Assembly (NCBI GenBank): GCA_963678705.1
Contig: OY783217.1
Coordinates: forward strand, 62,001-126,000
Direction of reading: 5' to 3'
DNA length: 64,000 nt
From: Panorpa germanica
Lineage: Eukaryota; Arthropoda; Insecta; Mecoptera; Panorpidae
Each line of letters opens with the position of its first letter. Within the stretch, counting starts at the first letter, position 1. A program made the position numbers and the translations under genes. The notes under the pieces were generated by a model that was not told the DNA's origin, did no database searches, and was given only the letters and a program-made list of their open reading frames with translations. Below, piece by piece: positions 1 to 9,289 of this stretch.

Positions 1-2915
1 CAATAAAACCTCAAAATATCCGCCAAATCCTTGGTGGGATGATGAATGCAAAGAGGCTGTGCAAAACAGAAAAAGAGCCTACAGAAGATACCACCGAAAT
101 AGTTCTGAAACAAATAAAGTAGCTTTAAAAAAAGTAGAATCTGAAACGACCAACTTACTAAAGTTCAAGAAAAGACAAGCTTGGAGAAACCTTGCCGAAG
201 AGTTAAACCATAATTTAACTACTAAACAATTATGGGGAAAAATTAATAGGATGAGAGGTTCAGGAAAATGCACGAAAACAATTTCACCTAACAGTGAGGA
301 CTTGTTATGTGAACTTTCACAAGTAATAGCACCGCCCTGGGTACCTGAGCAAGAAAGCGTACTATATGGAGTCACTCAAGACGACTCTAGTAAAATGATG
401 ATTAAAGAAGTAGAAATGTGGGAACTACAATCTCACCTTATAATGACGAAAACAACCACGCCTGGTCCAGATGGAATATCTTATGAAATGTTAGGCCATC
501 TCCCATCAATCGCTAAAAAATTATTATTAAACATATACAACACAATTTTGGAAGAAGAACTAATTCCTGAGTCCTGGAAAAATACTCAGATTGTTCCAAT
601 ATTAAAAATAGATAAGCCAGTAAATCAACCAACCTCATATAGACCTATAACTCTCATTAATTGCTGCAGAAAAGTCTTTGAGAAAATATTGAAAACGAGA
701 TTAGAATATTGGTTAGATTCTAAGTCGTTAATACCAAAGCAAATTTTAGGCTGTAGAAGAGGTAGAAGTACCAGGAATGGCATAGTTGCATTATCAGCTA
801 GAATTGAAGCAGGAAAAAGCAAAGGCAATGTATCAATGGCCTGTTTTGTAGATATCAAAGCAGCTTTCGATAATGTAAACATAAATTTTTTATTAAGGCA
901 ATTATATGTAATAGGAGTACCGAGGGTAATAATTAATATACTAAAGAATTTACTAAGTGGCAGGAAAACTCAACTATGGTTTAATGGATTACTATCGGAC
1001 TGGAGACTATGTTCTAAAGGCATTCCACAAGGCTTAGCACTAAGTCCTCTTCTCTTTAATATGATGGTTAGATCAATAAAACCGTATCTCAACCCAACAA
1101 TATCATGGATATCATATGTGGATGACTTAGTTTTCTTATCACAAGAAAATACTATAGAGGAGACTGGAAAAAAAATGCAAAAGATTGTAAATAACTTAGA
1201 GAAATGGCTTCATGATGCTTGTTTAGAAGCATCAACAGAAAAATCTAAACTAATGATTTTTAACATGAGTTCAAAAATATCACAGCCACCTATAATAACT
1301 CTAGGTAAACAAAAATTGGAATACACAAATAATTATATATACTTAGGATTTCCATTTTCCACAAATAAATCCGAAAAATCAATAATACTCAATATTAAAA
1401 AGAAAGCTGAACCTGCAATCAATATACTCAAAATATTTGCTGGACAAAGATGGGGACTAAATACATCTTCGCTACTAAATTTATATAAATCATTAGTCCG
1501 CCCTCATTTGGAGTATGGTGCAGAGGTACTAATAATGTGTAAAAACAATACAATAGAATCACTTGAAAAATTGCAATATAAAGCTTTAAGAATAGTATTA
1601 GGAGCTATATGTACAACTCATACCCTTTCATTACTAGCAGAGGCTTGTATGCCACCATTAAAAGAAAGATGGATAAAGAAAACGTCTTACTTTATGGCTA
1701 GCGCTTTAATGACAAATAACACATTAATAAGGGACGAACTTAACGAATTATCAAGAACAGGTTCAAGAAGTCATGAGCTTAATGCAATTTGGATAAATGA
1801 AAAAAGGAAATGGACAGAAAGAGGAACCCCAGTAGAAATACCAATTTTCGAATTAGATTATTATTACTCAGGTAGAGGAACTCCTGCAAACATAACTATT
1901 GGCAAGGAGCTAAATATGAGTAACATATTACCTGAGCTAATAACTATAGACTTACAACAAAAATTAGATAAACAATTCCCGAATTATACAAAATTATATA
2001 CTGACGGCTCAAAAGAAGCAGATGGAGTGGGTGCACCAGTAGTAGATATTAACAATAGCAGAATTTACAAGCTTCATAATCAAGCATCCATATATACAGC
2101 TGAGTTATGTGCTATAGATCTAGCTGTAGATCAAATCATTACTGATGACAGAGACAGCACTTTAATATTATCCGACTCGTTATCAGTCATACAGTCCTTA
2201 AGCAGTAAGGGAATCAATACAAAATTAGACAACAAAATTTATTATGTCAAAGAAAAAATAAATAGGGAAATAGATAAGGGCCGAAATATTAAACTAATTT
2301 GGATACCGTCACATAAGGGAATTAAGGGAAATGAAAAAGCTGATCAAATGGCCAAGGTAGCTACTTCCTGTGATGAATATATTTCATTTTTTATAAAATC
2401 AGTCATGAAAGCAGAATTAGAAAAAAATGAAATGAAAAATTGGCAAGACAAGTGGGATAATTCTGTTAAAGGTAGAGAATTTTATACAATACAACCAATA
2501 CTGAGACGTAAGCCATGGTTTGCCAAACTAAAATGGCCAAGAAGATTAATTACAATGACCTCAAGGCTAAGAATGAATCATACTGGAGCTCCGAAACATC
2601 TAGCAAGAAACAAAATCATTCCAAACTCTAAATGCGAATGTGGTGAAGAAGAGGCAGACCCTGACCACATTCTGTGGCAATGTAAAAATACATCAATGGC
2701 AAGAAATGGACTCCAAAGGGCGGTACTACAGACTTCGCAGACGCTTCCTGTTAACACCGCTTTTTTGATTGAGAAACCGAGATTTATAACTGCAGTAGCC
2801 ATGAATAGATCATTCTTGTTATCTGGGTATAATATATAAGAAAAGACAGAATAGTATTAGGGGCGATAAAAGGCCTACGAAGCCTAAAAATCTATATAAA
2901 AAAAAAAAAAAAAAA
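1..2915 (+). mobile_element. Non-LTR retrotransposon (RNase H-bearing, I-like), 3' part
   Basis: The element enters from outside the window and ends in an 18 bp A tail at 2898-2915. A 58 bp 3' UTR lies between the stop codon (2837-2839) and the tail. The reverse transcriptase, RNase H and terminal zinc-knuckle order, with no LTR, is that of an I/Jockey-type LINE. Presence of RNase H favours the I clade over Jockey or R1, but clade assignment is inference. The upstream target duplication lies outside the window. A decayed 3' fragment of the same family is at 8372-8624 in opposite orientation. Confidence 0.93.
2..2839 (+). CDS. Non-LTR retrotransposon ORF2, partial at 5' end (EN-RT linker, RT, RNase H, zinc knuckle)
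   Basis: The frame is open from base 2, so the first ATG at 59 is internal. The start shows the PWWDDEC motif that links endonuclease and reverse transcriptase in Jockey/R1/I polyproteins. RT motifs follow: FVDIKAAFDN (palm A), IPQGLALSPLLF, and the catalytic YVDD near base 1115. The RNase H domain starts near base 1985 with YTDGS, then AELCAIDLA, LSDSL and HKGIKGNEKAD. A C-terminal CxC-x8-H-x4-C knuckle (CECGEEEADPDHILWQC) ends the protein. About 946 codons are present without stop or frameshift, so this copy looks young. The apurinic endonuclease domain would be upstream of the window, so activity cannot be judged. It copies its own RNA into nicked chromosomal DNA. Confidence 0.93.
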   Translation, partial: NKTSKYPPNPWWDDECKEAVQNRKRAYRRYHRNSSETNKVALKKVESETTNLLKFKKRQAWRNLAEELNHNLTTKQLWGKINRMRGSGKCTKTISPNSEDLLCELSQVIAPPWVPEQESVLYGVTQDDSSKMMIKEVEMWELQSHLIMTKTTTPGPDGISYEMLGHLPSIAKKLLLNIYNTILEEELIPESWKNTQIVPILKIDKPVNQPTSYRPITLINCCRKVFEKILKTRLEYWLDSKSLIPKQILGCRRGRSTRNGIVALSARIEAGKSKGNVSMACFVDIKAAFDNVNINFLLRQLYVIGVPRVIINILKNLLSGRKTQLWFNGLLSDWRLCSKGIPQGLALSPLLFNMMVRSIKPYLNPTISWISYVDDLVFLSQENTIEETGKKMQKIVNNLEKWLHDACLEASTEKSKLMIFNMSSKISQPPIITLGKQKLEYTNNYIYLGFPFSTNKSEKSIILNIKKKAEPAINILKIFAGQRWGLNTSSLLNLYKSLVRPHLEYGAEVLIMCKNNTIESLEKLQYKALRIVLGAICTTHTLSLLAEACMPPLKERWIKKTSYFMASALMTNNTLIRDELNELSRTGSRSHELNAIWINEKRKWTERGTPVEIPIFELDYYYSGRGTPANITIGKELNMSNILPELITIDLQQKLDKQFPNYTKLYTDGSKEADGVGAPVVDINNSRIYKLHNQASIYTAELCAIDLAVDQIITDDRDSTLILSDSLSVIQSLSSKGINTKLDNKIYYVKEKINREIDKGRNIKLIWIPSHKGIKGNEKADQMAKVATSCDEYISFFIKSVMKAELEKNEMKNWQDKWDNSVKGREFYTIQPILRRKPWFAKLKWPRRLITMTSRLRMNHTGAPKHLARNKIIPNSKCECGEEEADPDHILWQCKNTSMARNGLQRAVLQTSQTLPVNTAFLIEKPRFITAVAMNRSFLLSGYNI

Positions 2916-3550
2916 GGGTCATTACTTACTCTGTTACTCAAATTAATTAAAAATTCATTTCAAAGGAAGTAGATCTCTCTCGCATAATACTCGTAATCGT
3001 ATTATGGCACAACATTATGTTTGCAATAATATTAATAAGAAATATGCCCCTTTTATATTGTGTATTGAGAGCACCATTTTGTTTTATTGCTATTATTATT
3101 TGAAACGTTTGTTGTCAGAGGCGTCATACGGAAGACAAGGGGATCATTTGTGACAAGACGTGACACGGGGAGAGGGAAAAGTCATGAGCTTCCTGACGTC
3201 ACATATAATTTAATTTTAATTTCCAAAAAAGAAAACAAGCTAAGAAAAAAGCAAAATATTACTAAAAACTTTTTTTCAAATAGGTGCGTTTGCTGCGACC
3301 GCTCCTTTCACAATCTCCTCGGATCGTCGAAACGGAAACAGTTTTTTGATCGAGGTGGATGAAGCATTATTCTTTAAATAACAATTGGAACATTATTAGC
3401 ATTTTGCATAAGCGCGTCTTCTACATCGCAAATCATGTCAACAGTTGAATAAAACAAAATGGTGTTCTTATGTAACAAAACACCCTCCATATTTCTAAAT
3501 AACACATAGGTCCGTATTGTACATGACTTACCTGAATAAATTTGACATAC
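2916..3550. other. No supported gene; presumed intron or 3' flank of the partial DM4/DM12 gene
   Basis: A plus-strand ORF at 3087-3362 and a minus-strand ORF at 3374-3589 show no recognisable family and lack the conserved cysteine motifs expected for the next DM4/DM12 exon. The retrotransposon upstream may sit in the following intron, or may have replaced the missing exons. Confidence 0.5.
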
Positions 3551-4020
3551 CTGTTGATAACGGCTTCGAGACCTTTGTAGATGCTCCATCTGGAGGTGGT
3601 CGTCGGCAATGCATCCCTCTTACGCCGAGAGTAGTCTATCATTGGTCTCCAGTTGGATGCATTTTCGGGCAGTAAATATTGTGCTTTGAAAACGTATCCA
3701 ACAGTAACGGACTGCTGATGCAAGACAACTGGGATTCCCACTCCAGCAATGAACTGGAATATGAAAATTATTACTACACAGAATTGAAATATTTAGAGAA
3801 GAAACAAACCGCTCTAAAGATAAATTTAAAATCCATAAAAATGGCTTTAATTGAAAAAAACAATTTAAAATGTGTAGCACCACGTTTTTAATATGGTTAC
3901 CATTGAAACCCTGGTGTGTTCGGACTCCACAGCTCTGCTCCGGTGAGGGATCAAATGTTTCTTCTTGAGTGCGCAAGTAAACGTAAAAATAATAAAAACA
4001 ACATTCCATTTTAAGATCAT
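3551..4020 (-). CDS. DM4/DM12-domain secreted protein, exons 1 and 2 only
   Basis: Exon 1 is 3901-4020 (40 codons, phase 0), starting at the ATG before a signal peptide (MILKWNVVFIIFTFTCA) and ending in TRVSM before GTAACC. Exon 2 is 3551-3753, starting after TTCCAG with FIAGVGIPVVL and running through VTVGYVFKAQYLLP to AVIN before GTATGT. The RSRA...TRV cleavage-like region followed by a GxGIPV...GYV.KA.YxLP block is the N-terminal pattern of the DM4/DM12 family (insect secreted proteins, function unknown). The exon with the cysteine core (GR.CLLR.ICE) was not found downstream as far as the retrotransposon that occupies 1-2915. Either it lies beyond the window, with the retrotransposon in an intron, or the gene is truncated. 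A later in-frame codon (MSPRL at 4065) is an alternative start; 4020 is preferred for the signal peptide. Confidence 0.72.
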
Positions 4021-4727
4021 TTTGTCAACTGACAAAAAAACATCTTTAACGAGTCTTGGACTCAAGGAGTCAATATTTAAATAAATAATAATGATCTCTT
4101 TTGTGCGCTTGTTTACAAAACCATTTCATGGGTAATTACATTAAAACCGGTACGAGTCCTGTCACCATGCCATGCAACTTCAATACACTCGTATTTTGGA
4201 TATTAAATGACTTAATGTGACCAATGCTTTCAATTTAAAAATGCTCCTAAGTGTCCAGCAGTAGATTCTCCACTAGCATCAAATTGTCTTACCTTCCGAT
4301 TCTAAGAATATTGACTTAAGAAACCAATTGCTGACAATTTGCACTTCAGTACATGTATGCAAAATTAATCAGATTAGAGTATTTGTTATAACATATAGTT
4401 CGTATTGGAATAACGGGAACTTTTAAGTATCTTTTACATAAATAATTGTTGTAATACTGCTTTCAGTTAAATAATAGCGCATTATGCAAATGCATAGTTC
4501 AATGTATTTTAAATGAATGCTAGCACAAACGACGAACATACCATATAAAGGAACCTCTGTTATATTATATACATAATGTATGTACATATATACACAATAT
4601 TCGCCGCAGGGTGACGTCTGTTTTAACATTTTTTTTTAAATAATTCTAAATTCGACAATTAAATTACTATGACATTGTCGAAAATGTGCGCGCATCCATA
4701 TGGGTCATCTCTACTACTAGTCTTATA
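4021..4727. other. AT-rich intergenic sequence
   Basis: No ORF with family similarity, no tRNA and no clear repeat seen. It separates the DM4/DM12 start codon from the left end of the inverted-repeat transposon, so the DM4/DM12 promoter should be here. Confidence 0.5.
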
Positions 4728-5178
4728 GCCCAGTCATTATAGTAAGTTCACCTCGGAATTCGAGATACCCAGCTGTAAGTCTGTAAATACTTGTATATTG
4801 ACACCCTAAAAGTTGTCTCAAAACCTACATATGGTAGGGTGTGCGCAACTATTAAATTTCAAGGTCAAAGGTCACAAAAATCTGTTTTTTGCGCTTTTTT
4901 TGTAAATATCTCATTTCCTATGGGTTTTTTGCTATTTGTATTTATTATCAATATTGTAGAATACAAAATTCTCTACAAATTTTGTTTAAAAAAATTTTTT
5001 ATACGGTGAACCGTTTTCAAGATAGAGGGCGGAGAGCGCGCGGTCACAGGATCACTTCAGGTCAACCGGTGCCTCCGGTCGAAAACGCGCCATATATAGT
5101 TGATGAACTATCGATAAATCAATGATTATAAATATTTGTCAATTTTTATTAACTGTTATATTATATTTTATCATTTTT
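4728..5178 (+). repeat. Left terminal inverted repeat
   Basis: Inverted match of 6656-7114. It contains a GC-rich block near 5025-5090 (GGGCGGAGAGCGCGCGGTC) inside otherwise AT-rich DNA. Confidence 0.88.
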
Positions 5179-5442
5179 TTCCCAACCTATCCACTTTTTA
5201 TTCAGTATTAATTTATTTAACAACACTTACCTGTCCATGTAATTGCAGAAATTGTTAATGAAAATATAGGAATTATATTTGAATTTTAACCTAATTAATA
5301 TTAATAACTTCTTATATGATGAAAAAAAAAAAACAAATAAATTATGAATTATTCTTTTTATTAAAAAATATCATTCAATACACATATTTTTATTTAAAGT
5401 AAAAAAATGGAATAAAGGGTACAAAAACTACAATTTATAATT

Positions 5443-6571
5443 TTAATCATCTTCTTCCTCTTCATCGTCGTCTTCTGGCTGCTGGTAAATTTCAAACTGG
5501 TCTTCATTATCGTCTTCAACGACATTTGTCTCAAGTTCTTCCATGAATTCTGGGTCAAAGGTTCCATCTTCGTTAATGTCGCTCTGATATGGTAGAGCAT
5601 TGAGACAAGCTTGCCCATTACATTGGCCACAAGCTAAAGAGCATTGCAAGCCCGCTTTCCTGCATCCGCATCGCGAACCACAACCACTCTTGCAGTTGCA
5701 GAAAATTGTATTTAGCAAATCTTCTGGAGCAGGTGGTAAAATTGTCATGATAGGCTCCAGAAAATCGTTTCGCATTGCCCAACCCCATACCTGGGGTTCC
5801 AAATCATGCCCTAACCAAGTTTGTAAGTTTGTTTTTGTAAATAATTCATGTATTTATCAAAAATAATAGAAAAAGTATCTTCTCTGCTCCATACAACATG
5901 ATGAAGAAGAAATCCGCCATCAATAATGAACGTCACATTATTTTCATTGAGAACAAAATCAATTGGGCTCATGTTGTCATACAATGACGATTTTGTTGTT
6001 TTTCTCATGCCATCATTATCAAATAGAGCTGTTGGATACGGACTCAATTCATATTGAAGATATTCTTCAAGATTACTTTCAAATTGTTTGCTGACAGTAA
6101 TTCTTTGGAAGAGTAATAATGGATCCACTGCAACTTTACAATCATTTATTTTTACAGATTTGTTAACACTGGAAAGCGGCATTACTTTTTCGGAACGTTT
6201 CAACGTTTCTTCTTCATAGACTCTAATCCAATTTCGTAAGCTCTGTGGCAGTTAATTTGCTCATTTCCAACAATTCCAGAAGCTATCGATATTAACTGCG
6301 TAGTATTTGGAAAAGAATCATGGAGTTTAAACCAATCAAATAGTATATTTACGTCAGCATTGTCTTTTTTTACTCTTGAGTCTCTGGAATCTACGTGTTG
6401 CTCGGTCGACTCCAATGAGATATTACAGAACTTCTCCATTTTCTCACAAATAGTATTTGTGGCGTACATAGCATATACCCATTTACACAAAACACTTTCT
6501 TTCGTACTTCGACCACGAGATACTCCTCCTTCGGTTTTCATGGATTTCATGAGACTTTGTTCGATGACCAT
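5443..6571 (-). pseudogene. Decayed transposon protein with C-terminal CXC-type cysteine cluster
   Basis: Three open stretches in different frames read 5' to 3' on the minus strand. 6571-6200 starts MVIEQSLMKSMKTEGG with a GRSTKESVLCKWVYAM block. 6203-5811 has an IDGGFLLHHVVW block. 5802-5443 has LPPAPEDLLNTIFCNCKSGC, then a cluster of eleven cysteines (CNCKSGCGSRCGC...C...C..C...C) and an acidic tail. From memory this order occurs in a widespread uncharacterised insect protein family of mobile-element type. Here it is broken by a frame change near 6200 and by an apparent deletion near 5803-5811 that removes the middle of the protein. The cysteine pattern resembles CXC/tesmin-type DNA-binding repeats, which is inference. 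It sits wholly between the two inverted repeats, so it is probably the element's own gene. Confidence 0.7.
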
Positions 6572-6655
6572 ATCTGACCATATCTCTTAATTTTTTTTTA
6601 ATTTTAGGAAACGGTTATCAGTATTATTGAATAGATATAGATTTAATGCATGAAG

Positions 6656-7114
6656 AAAATGATAAAATATAATATAATAGTTAATAAGAATTGACAAATA
6701 TTTATAATCATTGATTTATCGATAGTTCATCAACTATATATGGCGCGTTTTCGACCGGAGGCACCGGTTGACCTGAAGTGATCCTGTGACCGCGCGCTCT
6801 CCGCCCTCTATCTTGAAAACGGTTCACCGTATAAAAATTTTTTTTAAACAAAATTTGTAGAGAATTTTGTATTCTACAATATTGATAATAAATACAAATA
6901 GCAAAAAACCCATAGGAAATGAGATATTTACAAAAAAAGCGCAAAAAACAGATTTTTGTGACCTTTGACCTTGAAATTTAATAGTTGCGCACACCCTACC
7001 ATATGTAGGTTTTGAGACAACTTTTAGGGTGTCAATATACAAGTATTTACAGACTTACAGCTGGGTATCTCGCATTCCGAGATTCTTACCTAATTTAAGC
7101 TTAAATGACTGGGC
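6656..7114 (-). repeat. Right terminal inverted repeat
   Basis: Inverted match of 4728-5178, with a few substitutions and one A-run length difference. It ends in AATGACTGGGC at 7104-7114. Confidence 0.88.
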
Positions 7115-7124
7115 CATATATGTG

Positions 7125-7740
7125 ATAAATTAAAGTGGAGGCAGTGAAGGAAAGAGGTGGATGGCGGAAATAGAAAAAAGGAAAGAAAAACAGGACAATA
7201 AATTAAAGTGAAGGAAAGAGGTGGATGGCGGAAATAGAAAAAAGGAAAGAAAAACAGGACAATAAATGAGCTCGTAGCTGGGATGCATAAGGAACATGAA
7301 GAGAGAGGAAGTACTAAAAGAGGCAGTGAAGGGCAGCAGGAGAAAGAAAGAAGTAGCGAGGAAACAGTTAAACTTCAGTCCAGAAAAATAGAGCATTTGC
7401 GGAAAGGAGATAAGGACAAGAGGTGGATGACGGAGATAGAGACAATAATAAAATAGTAAAGAAAGAGTGTCAAGAAGAAATAGTAAAGTAAGAGAGTCAA
7501 GAGGAAATAGTAAAGATAGAGTGTTTATGCCTGTAATAGACATAAATGGAGAAGTGAAAACGAAGAGAGAAGGCAGAAAGGATAGTGAAAAGATAATAGA
7601 GGGATTGTCGAGAGGAGACAAGGAAGGCAAGAGGTGATAGATGAAGATACAGGCAATAAGGAAGGAGAAGCAGGAAACGGTGTGAATAAAGGAGGAGTAG
7701 GGGACATGAAGAGAGAGGATCAAGAAAAGAACAAACAGAA
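7125..7740 (+). repeat. Purine-rich tract with a 64 bp tandem duplication
   Basis: The plus strand is almost entirely A and G for about 600 bp. A unit beginning GTGAAGGAAAGAGGTGGATG occurs at 7145-7203 and again at 7209-7267, followed by diverged variants of the same motif (near 7420 and 7560). The long minus-strand open frames here are composition artefacts. Confidence 0.75.
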
Positions 7741-7882
7741 AATACTATTCGAAGTAGTAATAGTCTAGAATAGTTTAAGTTTAGTTTTAACTTTGAATTT
7801 ATATGAAATGCATTAAGAAATATAATAATGTAGATTGTAAAGCCGAAAGGCACACAAATAATATAATAAAATGAAGTGTCGT

Positions 7883-8078
7883 TAGTGGCGTAGCTACCGC
7901 CGTATTTGTCGTATCAATAATACGGGCCCCCCGGGCTACAAGGGCCCCAAACGTGTGTAAGCAAAAATTTTAAATTCAATGCGAGCGTCTTTGTTCCTTT
8001 TGTAAAAAATCTTTACCCATCATTAGGGCCCCCCAACAATTTTTGATACAGTCCCGTCTAAGGCACGCTACGCCACTG
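7883..8078. mobile_element. hAT-type MITE, 196 bp, with 8 bp target duplication
   Basis: The ends are TAGTGGCGTAGC and GCTACGCCACTG, an inverted pair with one mismatch. The flanks are AGTGTCGT (7875-7882) and AGTGCCGT (8079-8086), an 8 bp duplication with one mismatch, as made by hAT transposases. The interior is short, non-coding and rich in GGGCCCC runs. A degraded relative lies at 60027-60308. Confidence 0.85.
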
Positions 8079-8086
8079 AGTGCCGT

Positions 8087-8371
8087 ACAACTAAACAAAT
8101 CGTAATAATGATTGGGGTCGTAAGTTGAGCTTCATGATGAAGTAATTTAATAGTTAAAGATACATCATCAAAAAACCGTGATCTATGAATTTTTATACCA
8201 AACAAATAAGTAAAGAGTTATACTTTTAGTATTCTACGTATAGTCATGGATAAAAACTTTTACAAGGAAGCGACTTCATCAATGGAAGATGAAGACAGTT
8301 ACGAAAGTATGAGGTTATGTAATTTATAGTGCAGCTTCTCAATGATGAAACCAAGCACATGATGCATTACT
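8087..8371. other. No gene seen
   Basis: Spacer between the hAT-type MITE and the retrotransposon fragment; nothing recognised. Confidence 0.4.
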
Positions 8372-8624
8372 TTTTTATTTTAAATATAATTTCTCAGGCT
8401 TCCTAAGCACGTAGCCTTTTATCGCCCCTAATATTGTTCTGCTTCTTTTTATACTTTATATCCAGACAACAAGAATGATCTATTCATGGCTACTGCTGTT
8501 ATAAATTTTGGTTTCTCTATCAGAAAGGCGGTGTTAACAGGAAGCGTCTGCGAAGTCTGTAGCACCGCCCTTTAGAGTCCATTTGTTGCCATTGCTGTAT
8601 TTTTACATTGCCACATAATGTGAT
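8372..8624 (-). pseudogene. 5'-truncated dead copy of the window's I-like retrotransposon
   Basis: Read on the minus strand it matches about 2660-2890 of the first element: end of ORF2, stop and 3' UTR. The knuckle region begins at CATTATGTGGCAATG (CATTCTGTGGCAATG in the longer copy). A CAA codon of the longer copy is TAA here (GGACTCTAAAGG), which ends the frame early. The 3' end runs into an A-rich stretch near 8372-8395. Truncation at the 5' side and decay are typical of dead LINE insertions. Confidence 0.88.
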
Positions 8625-9289
8625 ATGCATTACATTAAATAAACAAAACCTTGGATTTTTTAATATCCTTTAAGAATTTAAAACTCTTAAAAGAGTCTTC
8701 CTAAAAAGTGTAATGGTTATGTTAGTAGGCGAGAAGGTTCCAAAAGATGCAAAATATGTTACAAATCGATGTGTATTAGGTAACGTTGTGTACGTGTCTT
8801 TTGTTATGTTCCATAAACCTTACATGCACGTAAAGTGTGTGTAAATTTCAAATTCTCGTGATGTCAGACAGGTCAGAAATGTCGAAAGATACAGTAGAGC
8901 ACAAATAAATGTTAGAAAAACGTTATAAAAAACAGAATTTATACAGGTTTTTTTAAATTTATTTATTTAGCATATACCACAGGCATATACTATGATTTGT
9001 GGAACGTAGTTTTTAATTAACTTTACTGGATTTGTTAATTTATTATGTAGATTGTACCAGATATTTGATATATGATCGTTTCATTAACACACGTGAAGTG
9101 CCGCTAACTGCTAATTGATCATAATTAATGTTATAAACAATATAGACCGATGTTCGATCAAACTTTATTCATTATTAGTTGATGGTCCAAAGTGTAAATG
9201 TCAAGTTAATCGCCATCTGACCGCTCATTTATTTGGTCTGCTTTGACAGTGATTAATTAATAGTAAAATTAAACTATCCACGATACAAA
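8625..9289. other. Intergenic; 5' flank of DM4/DM12 gene A
   Basis: AT-rich with no ORF or repeat recognised. It must contain the promoter of the gene starting at 9290; no clear TATA box at the expected distance. Confidence 0.4.

Larger units (their letters stand above)
4728..7114. mobile_element. DNA transposon with ~450 bp terminal inverted repeats
   Basis: The left arm (4728-5178) and right arm (6656-7114) are near-identical inverted copies. Both begin GCCCAGTCATT. They share the block from the CCAGCTGTAAGTCTG region through TCGATAAATCAATG to the inner TTTATCATTTT. The identical 72 and 78 aa open frames at 4791-5125 and 6708-7042 are merely the two arms read outward to inward. The interior holds a decayed minus-strand gene. 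Outer ends differ by small indels in the first 40 bp, and the target duplication is not resolved (a TA dinucleotide is possible), so the superfamily is left open. Confidence 0.85.

Noticed and set aside
4791-5125. Two overlapping plus-strand ORFs with identical partners at 6708-7042
   Set aside because: The identity reflects the inverted repeats of the transposon; the peptides are Phe/Ile/Lys-rich with no family likeness.
7130-7853. Long minus-strand open frames rich in Ser, Phe and Leu
   Set aside because: They are the complement of an A/G-only tract containing a tandem duplication; stops are absent because of composition, not coding.
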